This document shows, piece by piece, positions 7,760-15,324 of a stretch of DNA of 64,000 nucleotides. The DNA lies in the NCBI RefSeq assembly GCF_045291395.1, contig NZ_CP152342.1:620001-684000 (forward strand). The letters are read 5' to 3'. The DNA is from MR-S7 sp000400995 (lineage in GTDB: Bacteria; Pseudomonadota; Gammaproteobacteria; Burkholderiales; Burkholderiaceae_C). Positions within the stretch are counted from its first letter, which is position 1. Each line of letters begins with the position of its first letter. The position numbers and the translations under genes are program-made. The notes below the pieces were generated by a model. That model searched no databases, had not been told where the DNA came from, and saw nothing but the letters and a program-made list of their open reading frames with translations.

Positions 7760-9207
7760 AGCGATTCCACGAATTTCACCAGGGCCTCGCGGTCGGCGCG
7801 GGGCATGTTCAAGACGTTCTGCCTGGCGTCCTCGGCCTCGCCGCCGTGCCAGAGCACGGCTTCGAGCACGCCGCGAGCGCGGCCGTCGTGCAGCAGGCGC
7901 GTGTGGCCGTTCACGTCCTTGATGAGGCCGGTGCCCCAGAGCGGCGGCGTGCGCCACCGGCGGCCGCTGGCCTGGAAGTCGGGGCGGCCGTCGGCCAGCC
8001 TGTCGCCCATGTCGTGCAGCAGCAGGTCGGTATAGGGCCAGATGCGCTGGCCCGACAGGGCCTTGCTGGTCAGGCGGGGGAAGGGGCCTTCCTTCGTCAC
8101 GTAGCTCGGCCGGTGGCAGGTGGCGCATTGGGCCTGGGCGAACAGCGCCTGGCCGCGCAGCACCTGCGGGTCGCCCGCGTTGCGGCGCGCGGGCGGGGCC
8201 ACGGTGGCCTGGTAGAACACCACGTCGTCGAAGGTCTTGTCATCGATCTCCACCCCCGGATCGCCCAGCCGCGCGGCGCTCCTGCCGCTGGGCGCGGCAA
8301 GGCAGTCCTTCTGCGCAGGCGTGCAGGCCTCGGAGGGGAAGTGGCGCGAGGTGATGCCCATGTCGCCCTGGAAGGCGGCACCCGTCTGGTGCGCGAGGGT
8401 GGCGACGTTGGCCTTCCACCCGAAGCGCCCGAGCATCATGCGGCCCGAGGGTGCGTCCCATACGCGATTGACCTGGCCCTTGACGGGGCCGGGTGCGGCA
8501 GCTTGGGTTGCCGCGTTGTCGAGGATGTCGGCCTCGTCGATGGCTTCGAGCAGGCCCACGCCGATGACCTGCGGCGCGATGCGCGGGCTCACCATCACCT
8601 GTGGGTGCATGGGGCCGTAGCCCAGGTCGGCGAAGCCGTAGCGGGGGTGCAGCAGCGCATAGGGCGTGCCGTCGGCGAACTGGCCTTCCACCGTGTCGTA
8701 GCGCAGCGTCACGCGCCCCTCGGGCTTGACGCCCTGGATGGCGGCGTTGTTGAACTGGTCGCCGTACACCGGCTCATGTCTGGGGCCGCCGTGCGCGTCC
8801 TGGCCGGGGATGGACAGGCGGATGAGCAGCGCCACCGTCGGATCCTTCGTCTCGCCCAGGCGGTTGAGGATCTCGGGCGGCTCGCCGCGCCCGTCCTGCA
8901 CATGGCAGCCGCCGCACGAGCGCGCGATGAAGTGCGGCCCCAGCCCGTCGCGCGCCTTGGTGGAGGCGGGCGCCTCCACCCAGTTGCGGCGGAAGAACGA
9001 GTTGCCGATCACGAAGCGCGTGCGCTCCGGGTCTTCGAGGTTGGCGGCGGGGAACGAGAAGGCATTGCGCCCCGTGGCGTACACCGTGGTGTCGCCGCCA
9101 GCTTTCTCGCCCAGCGCGTCGGGGTCCGTGCCGGCGACGAGCACGCCCGCGGCGAGCAGGGCGGCGGCCGCCGCTGCCGGGCGGATGGCGCGGCGCGGCG
9201 CGCTCAA
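7756..9207 (-). CDS. Di-heme oxidoreductase family protein (DUF1111, 'thiol oxidoreductase')
   Basis: 483 residues from a TTG at 9207 that overlaps the upstream irpA stop as TTGA. I chose it because a short export signal follows at once (SAPRRAIRPAAAAAALLAAG) and no later ATG or GTG precedes the conserved region. Two haem-binding motifs are visible, CGGCH in the N-terminal half and CATCH in the C-terminal half, as in the DUF1111 family of periplasmic di-heme proteins related to cytochrome c peroxidase. It lies between two imelysin genes with overlaps at both ends. An electron-transfer role in iron handling is plausible but unproven. Confidence 0.88.
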   Translation of the reverse strand: MSAPRRAIRPAAAAAALLAAGVLVAGTDPDALGEKAGGDTTVYATGRNAFSFPAANLEDPERTRFVIGNSFFRRNWVEAPASTKARDGLGPHFIARSCGGCHVQDGRGEPPEILNRLGETKDPTVALLIRLSIPGQDAHGGPRHEPVYGDQFNNAAIQGVKPEGRVTLRYDTVEGQFADGTPYALLHPRYGFADLGYGPMHPQVMVSPRIAPQVIGVGLLEAIDEADILDNAATQAAAPGPVKGQVNRVWDAPSGRMMLGRFGWKANVATLAHQTGAAFQGDMGITSRHFPSEACTPAQKDCLAAPSGRSAARLGDPGVEIDDKTFDDVVFYQATVAPPARRNAGDPQVLRGQALFAQAQCATCHRPSYVTKEGPFPRLTSKALSGQRIWPYTDLLLHDMGDRLADGRPDFQASGRRWRTPPLWGTGLIKDVNGHTRLLHDGRARGVLEAVLWHGGEAEDARQNVLNMPRADREALVKFVESL

Positions 9208-10406
9208 GGCTGCACCAGCGTGAGCTTGGTGATGCCGATGGTGTTGGCGGCTTCCACCAGGTCCTTGCTTTGCTGCGTCAGGCTGTCGATGGTCTTCTGG
9301 ATGCGCTGGCGGCCCGGCGCGTCGTTGCCGCCGATGATTTCCTGGTCGAACGGCGCCTGGATCGCCTCGGCGGCGGCCACCGACTGCGCGATCTGCCTGG
9401 TTACCTTCTCGGCGAGCTGCGCGTCCTTGGCGGCCACCAGGTCGCGCAGCGAAGCGCCCTTGAGCACGCTGCCGTCGGCGCGCCTGTACTGGCCCAGCCA
9501 CACGTTCCGGATGCCCAGTGCGTTGGTCACCGCGTCGCGGTGGGTGTTGTCGGAGAAGCACGAGTGCTCGTCCTCCTGGTCCTGGCTGTTGAGGGCCACC
9601 TCCAGCCGCTCGCCCGCCAGCTCGCCGCGCGAGAGCGAGCCCAGGCCCACGAGCATCTTGCGCAGCGACTCCTGCCCGCCCTTGGCGAACTGCGCGCCGT
9701 AGTTGTTCTTGGCCTTCGGGTCCCACGCCTTGACGAGGAAGGTCAGGTCGTCGATCAGCAGGTCGGTCACTACGTTCAGGTACTGGCGGCGGCGGTCGGC
9801 GTTCTTGGCCTTGCCGTCCACGAAGTCCTCGAAATTGCGGTTGCCGGGCCCGGTGTCGGACAGGTCCTGGCCCCAGAGGAAGAACTCGATCGCGTGCCAG
9901 CCGGTGGCGATGTTCTCCTCGCCGCCGCGCTCGTTCTGCGCGGCCAGGTTCTTCTTGTTGATGGCGAACTTGCGGTTGTTGACCAGGCCCGCATCGGGCT
10001 TGCCTTCCACGCTGTCGACGTAGGACTCGTCCATCGGCCAGGCGTTGAGCTGGCCCTCGGGGCCGTTGTCGTCGTCGATGGGGCCGCCGTAGAAACGGAA
10101 GGCCTCGGTCTGGCCGTAGAACTCGCGCGCGGCGAGCCAGGTCTTGCGCGCCTCGGCCAGCGTCTGCTCCGAAGGCTTGGCGGTGAATGCCTTGATGGCC
10201 GTCTGCATCGCCCGGGCCGCCGCCAGCGTGTCGGCGTAGTTGGCATGCACCAGGGCGGCGTACTGCACCGCCACGGCCTGGGCGCTCACGGCCTGGGCCG
10301 CCACGGCGGGTGCCGCAGCCGCCGCCTGCGCATGGGCGGCAGGCGCCCAGGCGGCAAGGGCCAGCAGGCTGGCAAGGGCGGTAGTGCGGATCGACGGGCG
10401 GACCAT
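9204..10406 (-). CDS. irpA: Imelysin family protein, iron-regulated protein A-like
   Basis: 400 residues, signal peptide MVRPSIRTTALASLLALAAW...AHA. It retains the full imelysin signature GWHAIEFFLWGQDL (GxHxxE) and other family segments such as FRFYGGPIDDDNGPEGQLNAW. It is the promoter-proximal gene of the four-gene minus-strand operon. A Fur-like box and a perfect TATAAT lie 33-60 bases upstream of the start. Imelysin/IrpA proteins are exported, induced by iron starvation in several bacteria, and proposed to bind iron or haem rather than act as proteases. Symbol given by family resemblance. Confidence 0.9.
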   Translation of the reverse strand: MVRPSIRTTALASLLALAAWAPAAHAQAAAAAPAVAAQAVSAQAVAVQYAALVHANYADTLAAARAMQTAIKAFTAKPSEQTLAEARKTWLAAREFYGQTEAFRFYGGPIDDDNGPEGQLNAWPMDESYVDSVEGKPDAGLVNNRKFAINKKNLAAQNERGGEENIATGWHAIEFFLWGQDLSDTGPGNRNFEDFVDGKAKNADRRRQYLNVVTDLLIDDLTFLVKAWDPKAKNNYGAQFAKGGQESLRKMLVGLGSLSRGELAGERLEVALNSQDQEDEHSCFSDNTHRDAVTNALGIRNVWLGQYRRADGSVLKGASLRDLVAAKDAQLAEKVTRQIAQSVAAAEAIQAPFDQEIIGGNDAPGRQRIQKTIDSLTQQSKDLVEAANTIGITKLTLVQP

Positions 10407-10439
10407 GGGTACTCCTGGGGAATGCGTTGAAGGTGCGGG

Positions 10440-10466
10440 ATTATAGAAATGCGACTAATTATCAAT
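10440..10466 (-). promoter_or_regulatory. Putative Fur-controlled promoter of the imelysin operon
   Basis: On the minus strand a perfect -10 hexamer TATAAT sits at 10445-10440. The adjacent 19-mer 10466-10448 reads ATTGATAATTAGTCGCATT and agrees at 15 of 19 positions with the Fur box form AATGATAATAATTCTCATT. The box would cover the -35/spacer region, the usual place for repression. The operon type (imelysin/DUF1111/DUF1513) is independently linked to iron, which supports the call. Confidence 0.65.
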
Positions 10467-10482
10467 AGGCGCTCTGGTGGAA

Positions 10483-10755
10483 TAGGGTCTGTTCACCTCA
10501 AAACCGGGGGTGCGTTGCCCCGCCGTGGGGGCAGGTGCGCGAAGCGCGGCGCGGCCAATAGCCGCAGCTATTGGCAAGCCGTGCGACAAAGCAGATGCCC
10601 CCACGGCGGGGCAACCCGCAGGAAGGATGAATGCCGGGCGCATTGCGGCGTTGCGGCGCTTGCCAATAGCTGCGGCTATTGGCGGCGCACCGCGCCTTGC
10701 ACTGCATCCCGGCATTCATCCTTCGCACCCCCGGTTTTGAGGTGAACAGACCCTA
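10483..10755. mobile_element. 273-bp MITE-like element with nested inverted repeats
   Basis: Perfect 32-bp terminal inverted repeats (10483-10514 and 10724-10755) begin and end in TA. Inside are two hairpin arms. Arm A has a perfect 20-bp inverted repeat (10514-10533 / 10596-10615) around a 22-bp near-palindrome at 10554-10575. Arm B has a perfect 17-bp inverted repeat (10622-10638 / 10708-10724) around 10662-10683, which is the exact reverse complement of the arm A centre. No transposase is encoded; the small open frames inside are by-products. The outermost TA at each end may be a target duplication, as in IS630/mariner-type elements. It separates the irpA and phoX promoters. Confidence 0.75.
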
Positions 10756-10767
10756 GGGGTCACACCA

Positions 10768-10785
10768 CTGTCATGGGGCTTTCCT
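10768..10785 (+). promoter_or_regulatory. Putative Pho box upstream of phoX
   Basis: CTGTCAT GGGG CTTTCCT: one perfect CTGTCAT half-site, a 4-base spacer and a second half-site with 5 of 7 matches to the PhoB consensus. It lies 40 bases before the ATG of the PhoX phosphatase gene, a classic target of phosphate-starvation control. The -10 element was not clear. Confidence 0.55.
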
Positions 10786-10824
10786 ACGCTGGGCGGGTTT
10801 GCACAACCCACCACGAGGAACTTC

Positions 10825-13011
10825 ATGATCGATCCCGATGACATCGGCTACAACACCACCGACAACCCGTCGTTCTCCACGATAGTCGATGCGCGCCTGA
10901 GCCGCCGGAACCTGCTGCGCGGCAGCTTCGCCACGGCGGGCGGCGCCATGCTGGGCAGCATCTCGCTGGCCGCATGCGGCGGTGGCGACGATGATCCGGC
11001 ACCCCCGGCGGCAGGCCTGAAGCTGGGCTTCAACCCCGTGGCCAAGAGCCTGGCCGATGCCGTCGTCGTGCCAGCGGGCTATACCGCCAGCGTGCTCTAC
11101 CGCCTGGGCGACCCGATCGCCGCCGGCGTGGCCGCGTACAAGAACGACGGCACGGACGACCCTGCCACCTACGACCGCCGTGCGGGCGACCACCACGACG
11201 GCATGACCTGGTTCGGCGTGGGCGCCAACGGCCGGTGGGACGCCAAGGCCAGCGGCCGCGGCCTGCTGGTGATGAACCACGAGTCGCTGACCCCCGTGTT
11301 CCTGCACCCTGCCGGCCGCACGGTCGTCAAGGGCCAGCGCACCGTGCCCAGCGAAGTGGTGCGCGAGTTCTACCTGCATGGCGTGAGCGTGATCGAGACC
11401 ACGAAGGGATCCGACGGCAAGTGGAGCTACAAGCAGGACTCGGCCTTCAACCGCCGCGTCCATACGCTGACGCCGATGGAGCTGTCCGGCCCCGCGCGCG
11501 GCGTGGATGCGGCCAAGACCCGCTACTCGGCCAACGGCACGCGCACGCGCGGCACGGTGAACAACTGCGCCAACGGCACCACGCCCTGGGGCACCTACCT
11601 GGCCTGCGAGGAAAACTGGTACGGCTACTTCTACCGCACCTCGGCCAGCGACGACGCCCGGCGCTCCGCGCGCGAGCTGGCTGCCATCAAGCGCTACGGC
11701 GTGGGCCCGCAGGAGTTCTACGGCCTGTGGGGCACCACGCAAGGCGCCGCCGATGCCGAGCAGCAGGACACCTTCGACCGCTGGAACCTCGACGTGAAGG
11801 GCGAGGCCGCCACCGCCGACTACCGCAACGCCCACAACACCTATGGCTGGGTGGTGGAGATCGACCCCTTCACGCCGGACAGCACGCCGCGCAAGCGCAC
11901 CGCGCTGGGCCGCTTCGGCCATGAAGGCGCCTGCCTGGGCCGCGTGGAGGCCGGCAAGCCGCTGGTGTGGTACATGGGCGACGACGCGCGCAACGAGTAC
12001 ATCTACAAGTACGTCTCCAACAAGAACTGGGACCCGCAGGATGCCACCGGCGGCCTGGCCGCCGGCGATAAGTACATGGACGACGGCCGGCTCTACGTGG
12101 CCCGGTTCAAGGCCGACGGCACGGGCGAGTGGCTGGAGCTGGCGCTGGGCAAGAACGGCATCACCTCGTCCAACGCCGCCTACGGCTTCGCCGACCAGGC
12201 CGACGTGGTGCTGCACGCGCGGCTGGCCGCCGATGCGGCGGGCGCGACCAAGATGGACCGCCCCGAGTGGACTGCCGTGAACCCTAAGACGGGCGACGTC
12301 TACGTGACGCTGACCAACACCAACGCCTCGTCGCGCCCCATCGACAAGACCGACGCCGCCAACCCGCGCTTCTACAACGACCCCAAGGGTTCCGCCCAGA
12401 CGGCGCAGACCGGCAACCCTAACGGGCACATCGTGCGCTTCGCCGAAAACGCGGGCAACGCCGGCACCACGTTCACCTGGGATGTGTACCTGTTCGGCGC
12501 GCGCTCCACGGCGGGCGCGGACGTCAACGTCTCCGGCCTGACGGCCGACAACGACTTCTCCAGCCCCGACGGCCTGTGGTTCAGCCAGGCCTCGGCCGGG
12601 CTGGCCTGGCTGCAGACCGACGATGGCGCCTACACCGACGTGACCAACTGCATGATGCTGGCTGCAGTGCCGGGCAAGGTGGGCGATGGCGGCAGGAAAA
12701 CCCTCATCAACAAGAGCGGCGACACCACGCGCACCCAGGAGACCATCGTCGGCGCCAAGCCCGGCGAGAAGGACACGCAGCTCAAGCGCTTCCTGATCGG
12801 CCCCAAGGGCTGCGAGATCACGGGCATCGCAGAGTCGGGCGATGGCCGCGCGATCTTCGTGAACATCCAGCACCCGGGCGAGGACACCAAGGACGCGGAC
12901 ATCGGCGATCCGTCGAAGTTCCAGAGCCACTGGCCCGACGGCGGCAGCGCCCGCCCGCGCTCGGCCACCATCGTCATCACCCGCACCGACGGCGGCGTCG
13001 TAGGCGTCTGA
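10825..13011 (+). CDS. phoX: PhoX family alkaline phosphatase (DUF839)
   Basis: 728 residues with a twin-arginine leader (LSRRNLLRGSFATAGGAMLG) ending in LAACGGG. The protein may therefore be a Tat-exported lipoprotein or simply a Tat substrate. The PhoX/DUF839 body follows: GDHHDGMTWFGVG, GLLVMNHES, NNCANGTTPWGTYLACEEN, YGWVVEIDPF, FGHEGACLGR and, at the end, FQSHWPDGG. PhoX enzymes are calcium/iron-dependent phosphomonoesterases that release phosphate outside the cytoplasm. GAGGAAC precedes the ATG. A Pho-box-like site upstream and a strong terminator downstream make it a single-gene unit. Confidence 0.92.
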   Translation: MIDPDDIGYNTTDNPSFSTIVDARLSRRNLLRGSFATAGGAMLGSISLAACGGGDDDPAPPAAGLKLGFNPVAKSLADAVVVPAGYTASVLYRLGDPIAAGVAAYKNDGTDDPATYDRRAGDHHDGMTWFGVGANGRWDAKASGRGLLVMNHESLTPVFLHPAGRTVVKGQRTVPSEVVREFYLHGVSVIETTKGSDGKWSYKQDSAFNRRVHTLTPMELSGPARGVDAAKTRYSANGTRTRGTVNNCANGTTPWGTYLACEENWYGYFYRTSASDDARRSARELAAIKRYGVGPQEFYGLWGTTQGAADAEQQDTFDRWNLDVKGEAATADYRNAHNTYGWVVEIDPFTPDSTPRKRTALGRFGHEGACLGRVEAGKPLVWYMGDDARNEYIYKYVSNKNWDPQDATGGLAAGDKYMDDGRLYVARFKADGTGEWLELALGKNGITSSNAAYGFADQADVVLHARLAADAAGATKMDRPEWTAVNPKTGDVYVTLTNTNASSRPIDKTDAANPRFYNDPKGSAQTAQTGNPNGHIVRFAENAGNAGTTFTWDVYLFGARSTAGADVNVSGLTADNDFSSPDGLWFSQASAGLAWLQTDDGAYTDVTNCMMLAAVPGKVGDGGRKTLINKSGDTTRTQETIVGAKPGEKDTQLKRFLIGPKGCEITGIAESGDGRAIFVNIQHPGEDTKDADIGDPSKFQSHWPDGGSARPRSATIVITRTDGGVVGV

Positions 13012-13058
13012 CGGAGCGTGCCTCCTGCCTTCAGGCTGGAGGTCGGACCGCATCCATC

Positions 13059-13090
13059 GCGCACACGCGTTCAGCGTGTGCGCTTTTTTT
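13059..13090 (+). terminator. Rho-independent terminator of phoX
   Basis: Stem GCGCACACGC / GCGTGTGCGC (10 bp, 5-base loop GTTCA) followed by seven T, 48 bases after the phoX stop. Confidence 0.9.
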
Positions 13091-13103
13091 CGGGGGGAGG
13101 CGC

Positions 13104-13910
13104 CTACGCGGCGGGGGATTCGGACTGCGGGGCCTCGGGTGCCTCGAAGCAGTCGCGGAAGGTGAACACCACCGACGTGAAGAACATGGCCGCCAGCATG
13201 AGCGCCGTTGCCACCATCACGCCGCCGGCCGCGCCGGCGCCCAGGCCGGCCAGCGCCAGCAGCGACACCACGAGGCTGGTGGCGATGCCAGCGCCCAGGA
13301 AAACGCCCACCCAGGCGAGCCCGTACACCGTGAACGCGCCCAGGTTGCGCAAGCAGGCCACGATGCTGAAGAACAGCGCCTTCACGGGCGGCACGTTGTG
13401 CCAGTGCACCAGGCCCGGCGCATGCCAGAACAGCAGCGACAGCGGCACGTACAGCAGCAGCGACAGCCACATGGCGACCTGGAAGTCGCCGGACTCGGCC
13501 AGCTCGCGTGTGAGCGGCTGCCCGCCCAGGTACACCTGTGCGAACTGCCCGCCGTCTACCAGCGCCGACACGCCCATGACCAGCAGGAAGCCCGCGGCAT
13601 AGAACGCGCCCAGCGCCAGCATGGCGCGCAGCCGCTGGCGGCCGGTGCGGAAGGCGACCAGCAGCAGCGCGGGCGTGGGCATGCGGCCCTGGCTGGCCTG
13701 CGCGGCCGCGACCATCATGGCCAGGGTGGCCGAAGGCAGCAGCGCCAGCGCCACCGCGGGGCCGACCAGCGGCAGTACGGTGACCAGCGACATGGCGGCC
13801 ATGGTGGTGAAAAACAGGGCGGACAGGGCCATGGGCTGGCGCCAGAACACCCGGATGCCCAGGCGGACCCATTCCAGGCCCGTGCGTGCGGGAACGATGT
13901 GCAGTTTCAT
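13104..13910 (-). CDS. BPSS1780 family membrane protein
   Basis: 268 residues beginning MKLHIVPARTGLEWVRLGIR, the conserved opening of the BPSS1780 family, then FWRQPMALSALFF and about six hydrophobic membrane segments (for example MSLVTVLPLVGPAVALALL, MLALGAFYAAGFLLVMGVS, VATALMLAAMFFTSVVF). An integral inner-membrane protein of unknown function, common next to homoserine kinase genes in Burkholderiales. Its ATG overlaps the thrB stop (ATGA, 13907-13910), so the two are translationally coupled. Confidence 0.9.
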   Translation of the reverse strand: MKLHIVPARTGLEWVRLGIRVFWRQPMALSALFFTTMAAMSLVTVLPLVGPAVALALLPSATLAMMVAAAQASQGRMPTPALLLVAFRTGRQRLRAMLALGAFYAAGFLLVMGVSALVDGGQFAQVYLGGQPLTRELAESGDFQVAMWLSLLLYVPLSLLFWHAPGLVHWHNVPPVKALFFSIVACLRNLGAFTVYGLAWVGVFLGAGIATSLVVSLLALAGLGAGAAGGVMVATALMLAAMFFTSVVFTFRDCFEAPEAPQSESPAA

Positions 13911-14872
13911 GCGAGGGCCTCTTCGGCCAGCAGCGGGTGCGCCACGCGCTGGCGCAGCACGCGCTCGAAGTGCGTGGGATCGTGGGGCGTGAGCATGCTG
14001 GCCTCACGGGGCAGGTAGAAGTCCCACAGGCGCGAGATCCAGAACCGCAGCGCGCCCGCGCGCAGCATGGCGGGCAGCAGCGGGCGCTCGTGCGTGGTGA
14101 GCGGGCGCACTGCCTGGTAGGCGGCCAGCAGGGCCTCGGCGCGCTCGGGCGCATGCCGGCCGGTGGGCAGGTCGATGCACCAGTCGTTCAGGCACACGGC
14201 CAGGTCGAACAGGAAGGTGTCCACGCCGGCGAAGTAGAAGTCGAAGAAGCCCGTGAGCTCCTCGCCGTCGAACATCACGTTGTCGCGGAACAGGTCGGCG
14301 TGGATGGGCCCGCGCGGCAGCGCCGCGTAGGCGGACGAGGCGGCCACGTGGTTCTGGTAGGCCAGCTCGGACGTGAGGAGCGCGGCTTGTTCCGCGCCGA
14401 TGTGGGGCAGCACCACGGGCACCGTCTCGTTCCACCAGGGCAGGCCGCGCAGGTTGGGCTGGCGGCGCTCGTAGCCGCGCCCGGCCAGGTGCATGCGCGC
14501 CAGCATGGCGCCCACGGCCGCGCAGTGCGCGGGCTCGGGAGCGAGCTGGCTCTTGCCGCGCAGCTTGGTAGCCAGCGCGGCGGGCTTGCCCGCCACGGTG
14601 TGCAGGATGGCGCCGTGCTTGTCCGCCTGGGGGTCGGGCACGGGAATGCCCGCGTGCGCCAGGTGCTTCATCAGGTGCAGGTAGAACGGCAGCTGTTCGG
14701 CCGTCAGGCGCTCGAACAGCGTGAGCACGTACTCGCCCTGGTCGCTGGTCACGAAGTAGTTGGTGTTCTCGATGCCGCCCTCGATGCCGCGCAGCTCGGC
14801 CAGCTTGCCCAGTTGCAGGCGGCGCAGCAGCTCGCGCGCGTCCTTGGTGGAGACTTCGGTGAAGACGGCCAT
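13907..14872 (-). CDS. thrB: Homoserine kinase (ThrB2 / aminoglycoside phosphotransferase fold)
   Basis: 321 residues. It belongs to the APH-type homoserine kinase family, not the GHMP type of E. coli. It starts MAVFTEVSTKDARELLRRLQ and continues LRGIEGGIENTNYFV (nucleotide loop), then carries the catalytic loop GPIHADLFRDNVMF (HxDxxxxN) near residues 189-202 and the metal-binding GFFDFYFAGVD after it. It phosphorylates homoserine with ATP for threonine synthesis in the cytoplasm. It is isolated from other thr genes, as is common in beta-proteobacteria, and overlaps the BPSS1780 gene downstream. Confidence 0.95.
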   Translation of the reverse strand: MAVFTEVSTKDARELLRRLQLGKLAELRGIEGGIENTNYFVTSDQGEYVLTLFERLTAEQLPFYLHLMKHLAHAGIPVPDPQADKHGAILHTVAGKPAALATKLRGKSQLAPEPAHCAAVGAMLARMHLAGRGYERRQPNLRGLPWWNETVPVVLPHIGAEQAALLTSELAYQNHVAASSAYAALPRGPIHADLFRDNVMFDGEELTGFFDFYFAGVDTFLFDLAVCLNDWCIDLPTGRHAPERAEALLAAYQAVRPLTTHERPLLPAMLRAGALRFWISRLWDFYLPREASMLTPHDPTHFERVLRQRVAHPLLAEEALA

Positions 14873-14888
14873 CGGGAATCAGTAAGGC

Positions 14889-14919
14889 AAAAAAGAAACA
14901 GGCGCTGCGACGGCGCCTG
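14889..14919 (-). terminator. Rho-independent terminator after the DUF2782 gene
   Basis: On the minus strand, stem CAGGCGC / GCGCCTG with a 7-base loop is followed by TTTCTTTTTT. It lies between the stop of the DUF2782 gene (14940) and the start of thrB (14872), so thrB probably has its own promoter nearby. Confidence 0.7.
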
Positions 14920-14939
14920 GCGTTGTTGAGAAGGTGCGC

Positions 14940-15308
14940 TCAGAACTGGCGCAGATTCCACACGCGCGGCGCGTTGATGGAGTCGGATTCGTTGAAATTG
15001 CCCGGCCGTGCGCGTGCGCCGTCGTTGGAACGCACCTCGTAGGCGGGCAGCGGCGTGCCGGTCTTGGGCTGCACGGTGATGCTCTGAGTCTGGCCGCCTA
15101 CGCGCAACTCGTCCACGCGGCTGCCGGCGTCTTCCACCACGATGCGCTCCACGCGCTGGTTATGGCGGCCTTCACCGTCCTTTTGCTCTTGTTTCAGGAG
15201 CTGCTCGCGCTCGCCAGTATTGGGCTGGACGGCATTTTGACCCATATTCTGGGCCAAGGCGGGGGCACTGGCCAGGGCCAGCAGCATCAGGATAGGAACG
15301 GCGCGCAT
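14940..15308 (-). CDS. DUF2782 domain-containing protein
   Basis: 122 residues with a signal peptide (MRAVPILMLLALASAPALAQ). The DUF2782 core is at the C-terminus: RVERIVVEDAGSRVDELRVG and ITVQPKTGTPLPAYEVRSND. A small predicted periplasmic protein of unknown function, often near polA and thrB in this group. Residues about 22-40 (QNAVQPNTGEREQLLKQEQK) are encoded by a copy of the dispersed hairpin repeat (15190-15240), so this linker is probably a domesticated repeat. Confidence 0.85.
   Translation of the reverse strand: MRAVPILMLLALASAPALAQNMGQNAVQPNTGEREQLLKQEQKDGEGRHNQRVERIVVEDAGSRVDELRVGGQTQSITVQPKTGTPLPAYEVRSNDGARARPGNFNESDSINAPRVWNLRQF
15190..15240 (+). repeat. Dispersed hairpin repeat copy inside the DUF2782 coding region
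   Basis: TTTCAGGAGCTGCTCGCGCT, then GGGCTGGACGGCATTTT on the plus strand matches the repeat copy at 3390-3447. It lies within the coding frame without breaking it. Confidence 0.55.
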
Positions 15309-15324
15309 GGCGCGATTGTAGGCG

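Noticed and set aside
10498..10745. Several small open frames of 76-98 codons on both strands
   Set aside because: They lie wholly within the inverted-repeat element and merely translate its palindromes.
10771..14154. 1127-codon minus-strand open frame over phoX and thrB
   Set aside because: Low-complexity Ala/Arg/Gly/Val/His composition, no motifs, antisense or out of frame to phoX, BPSS1780 and thrB.
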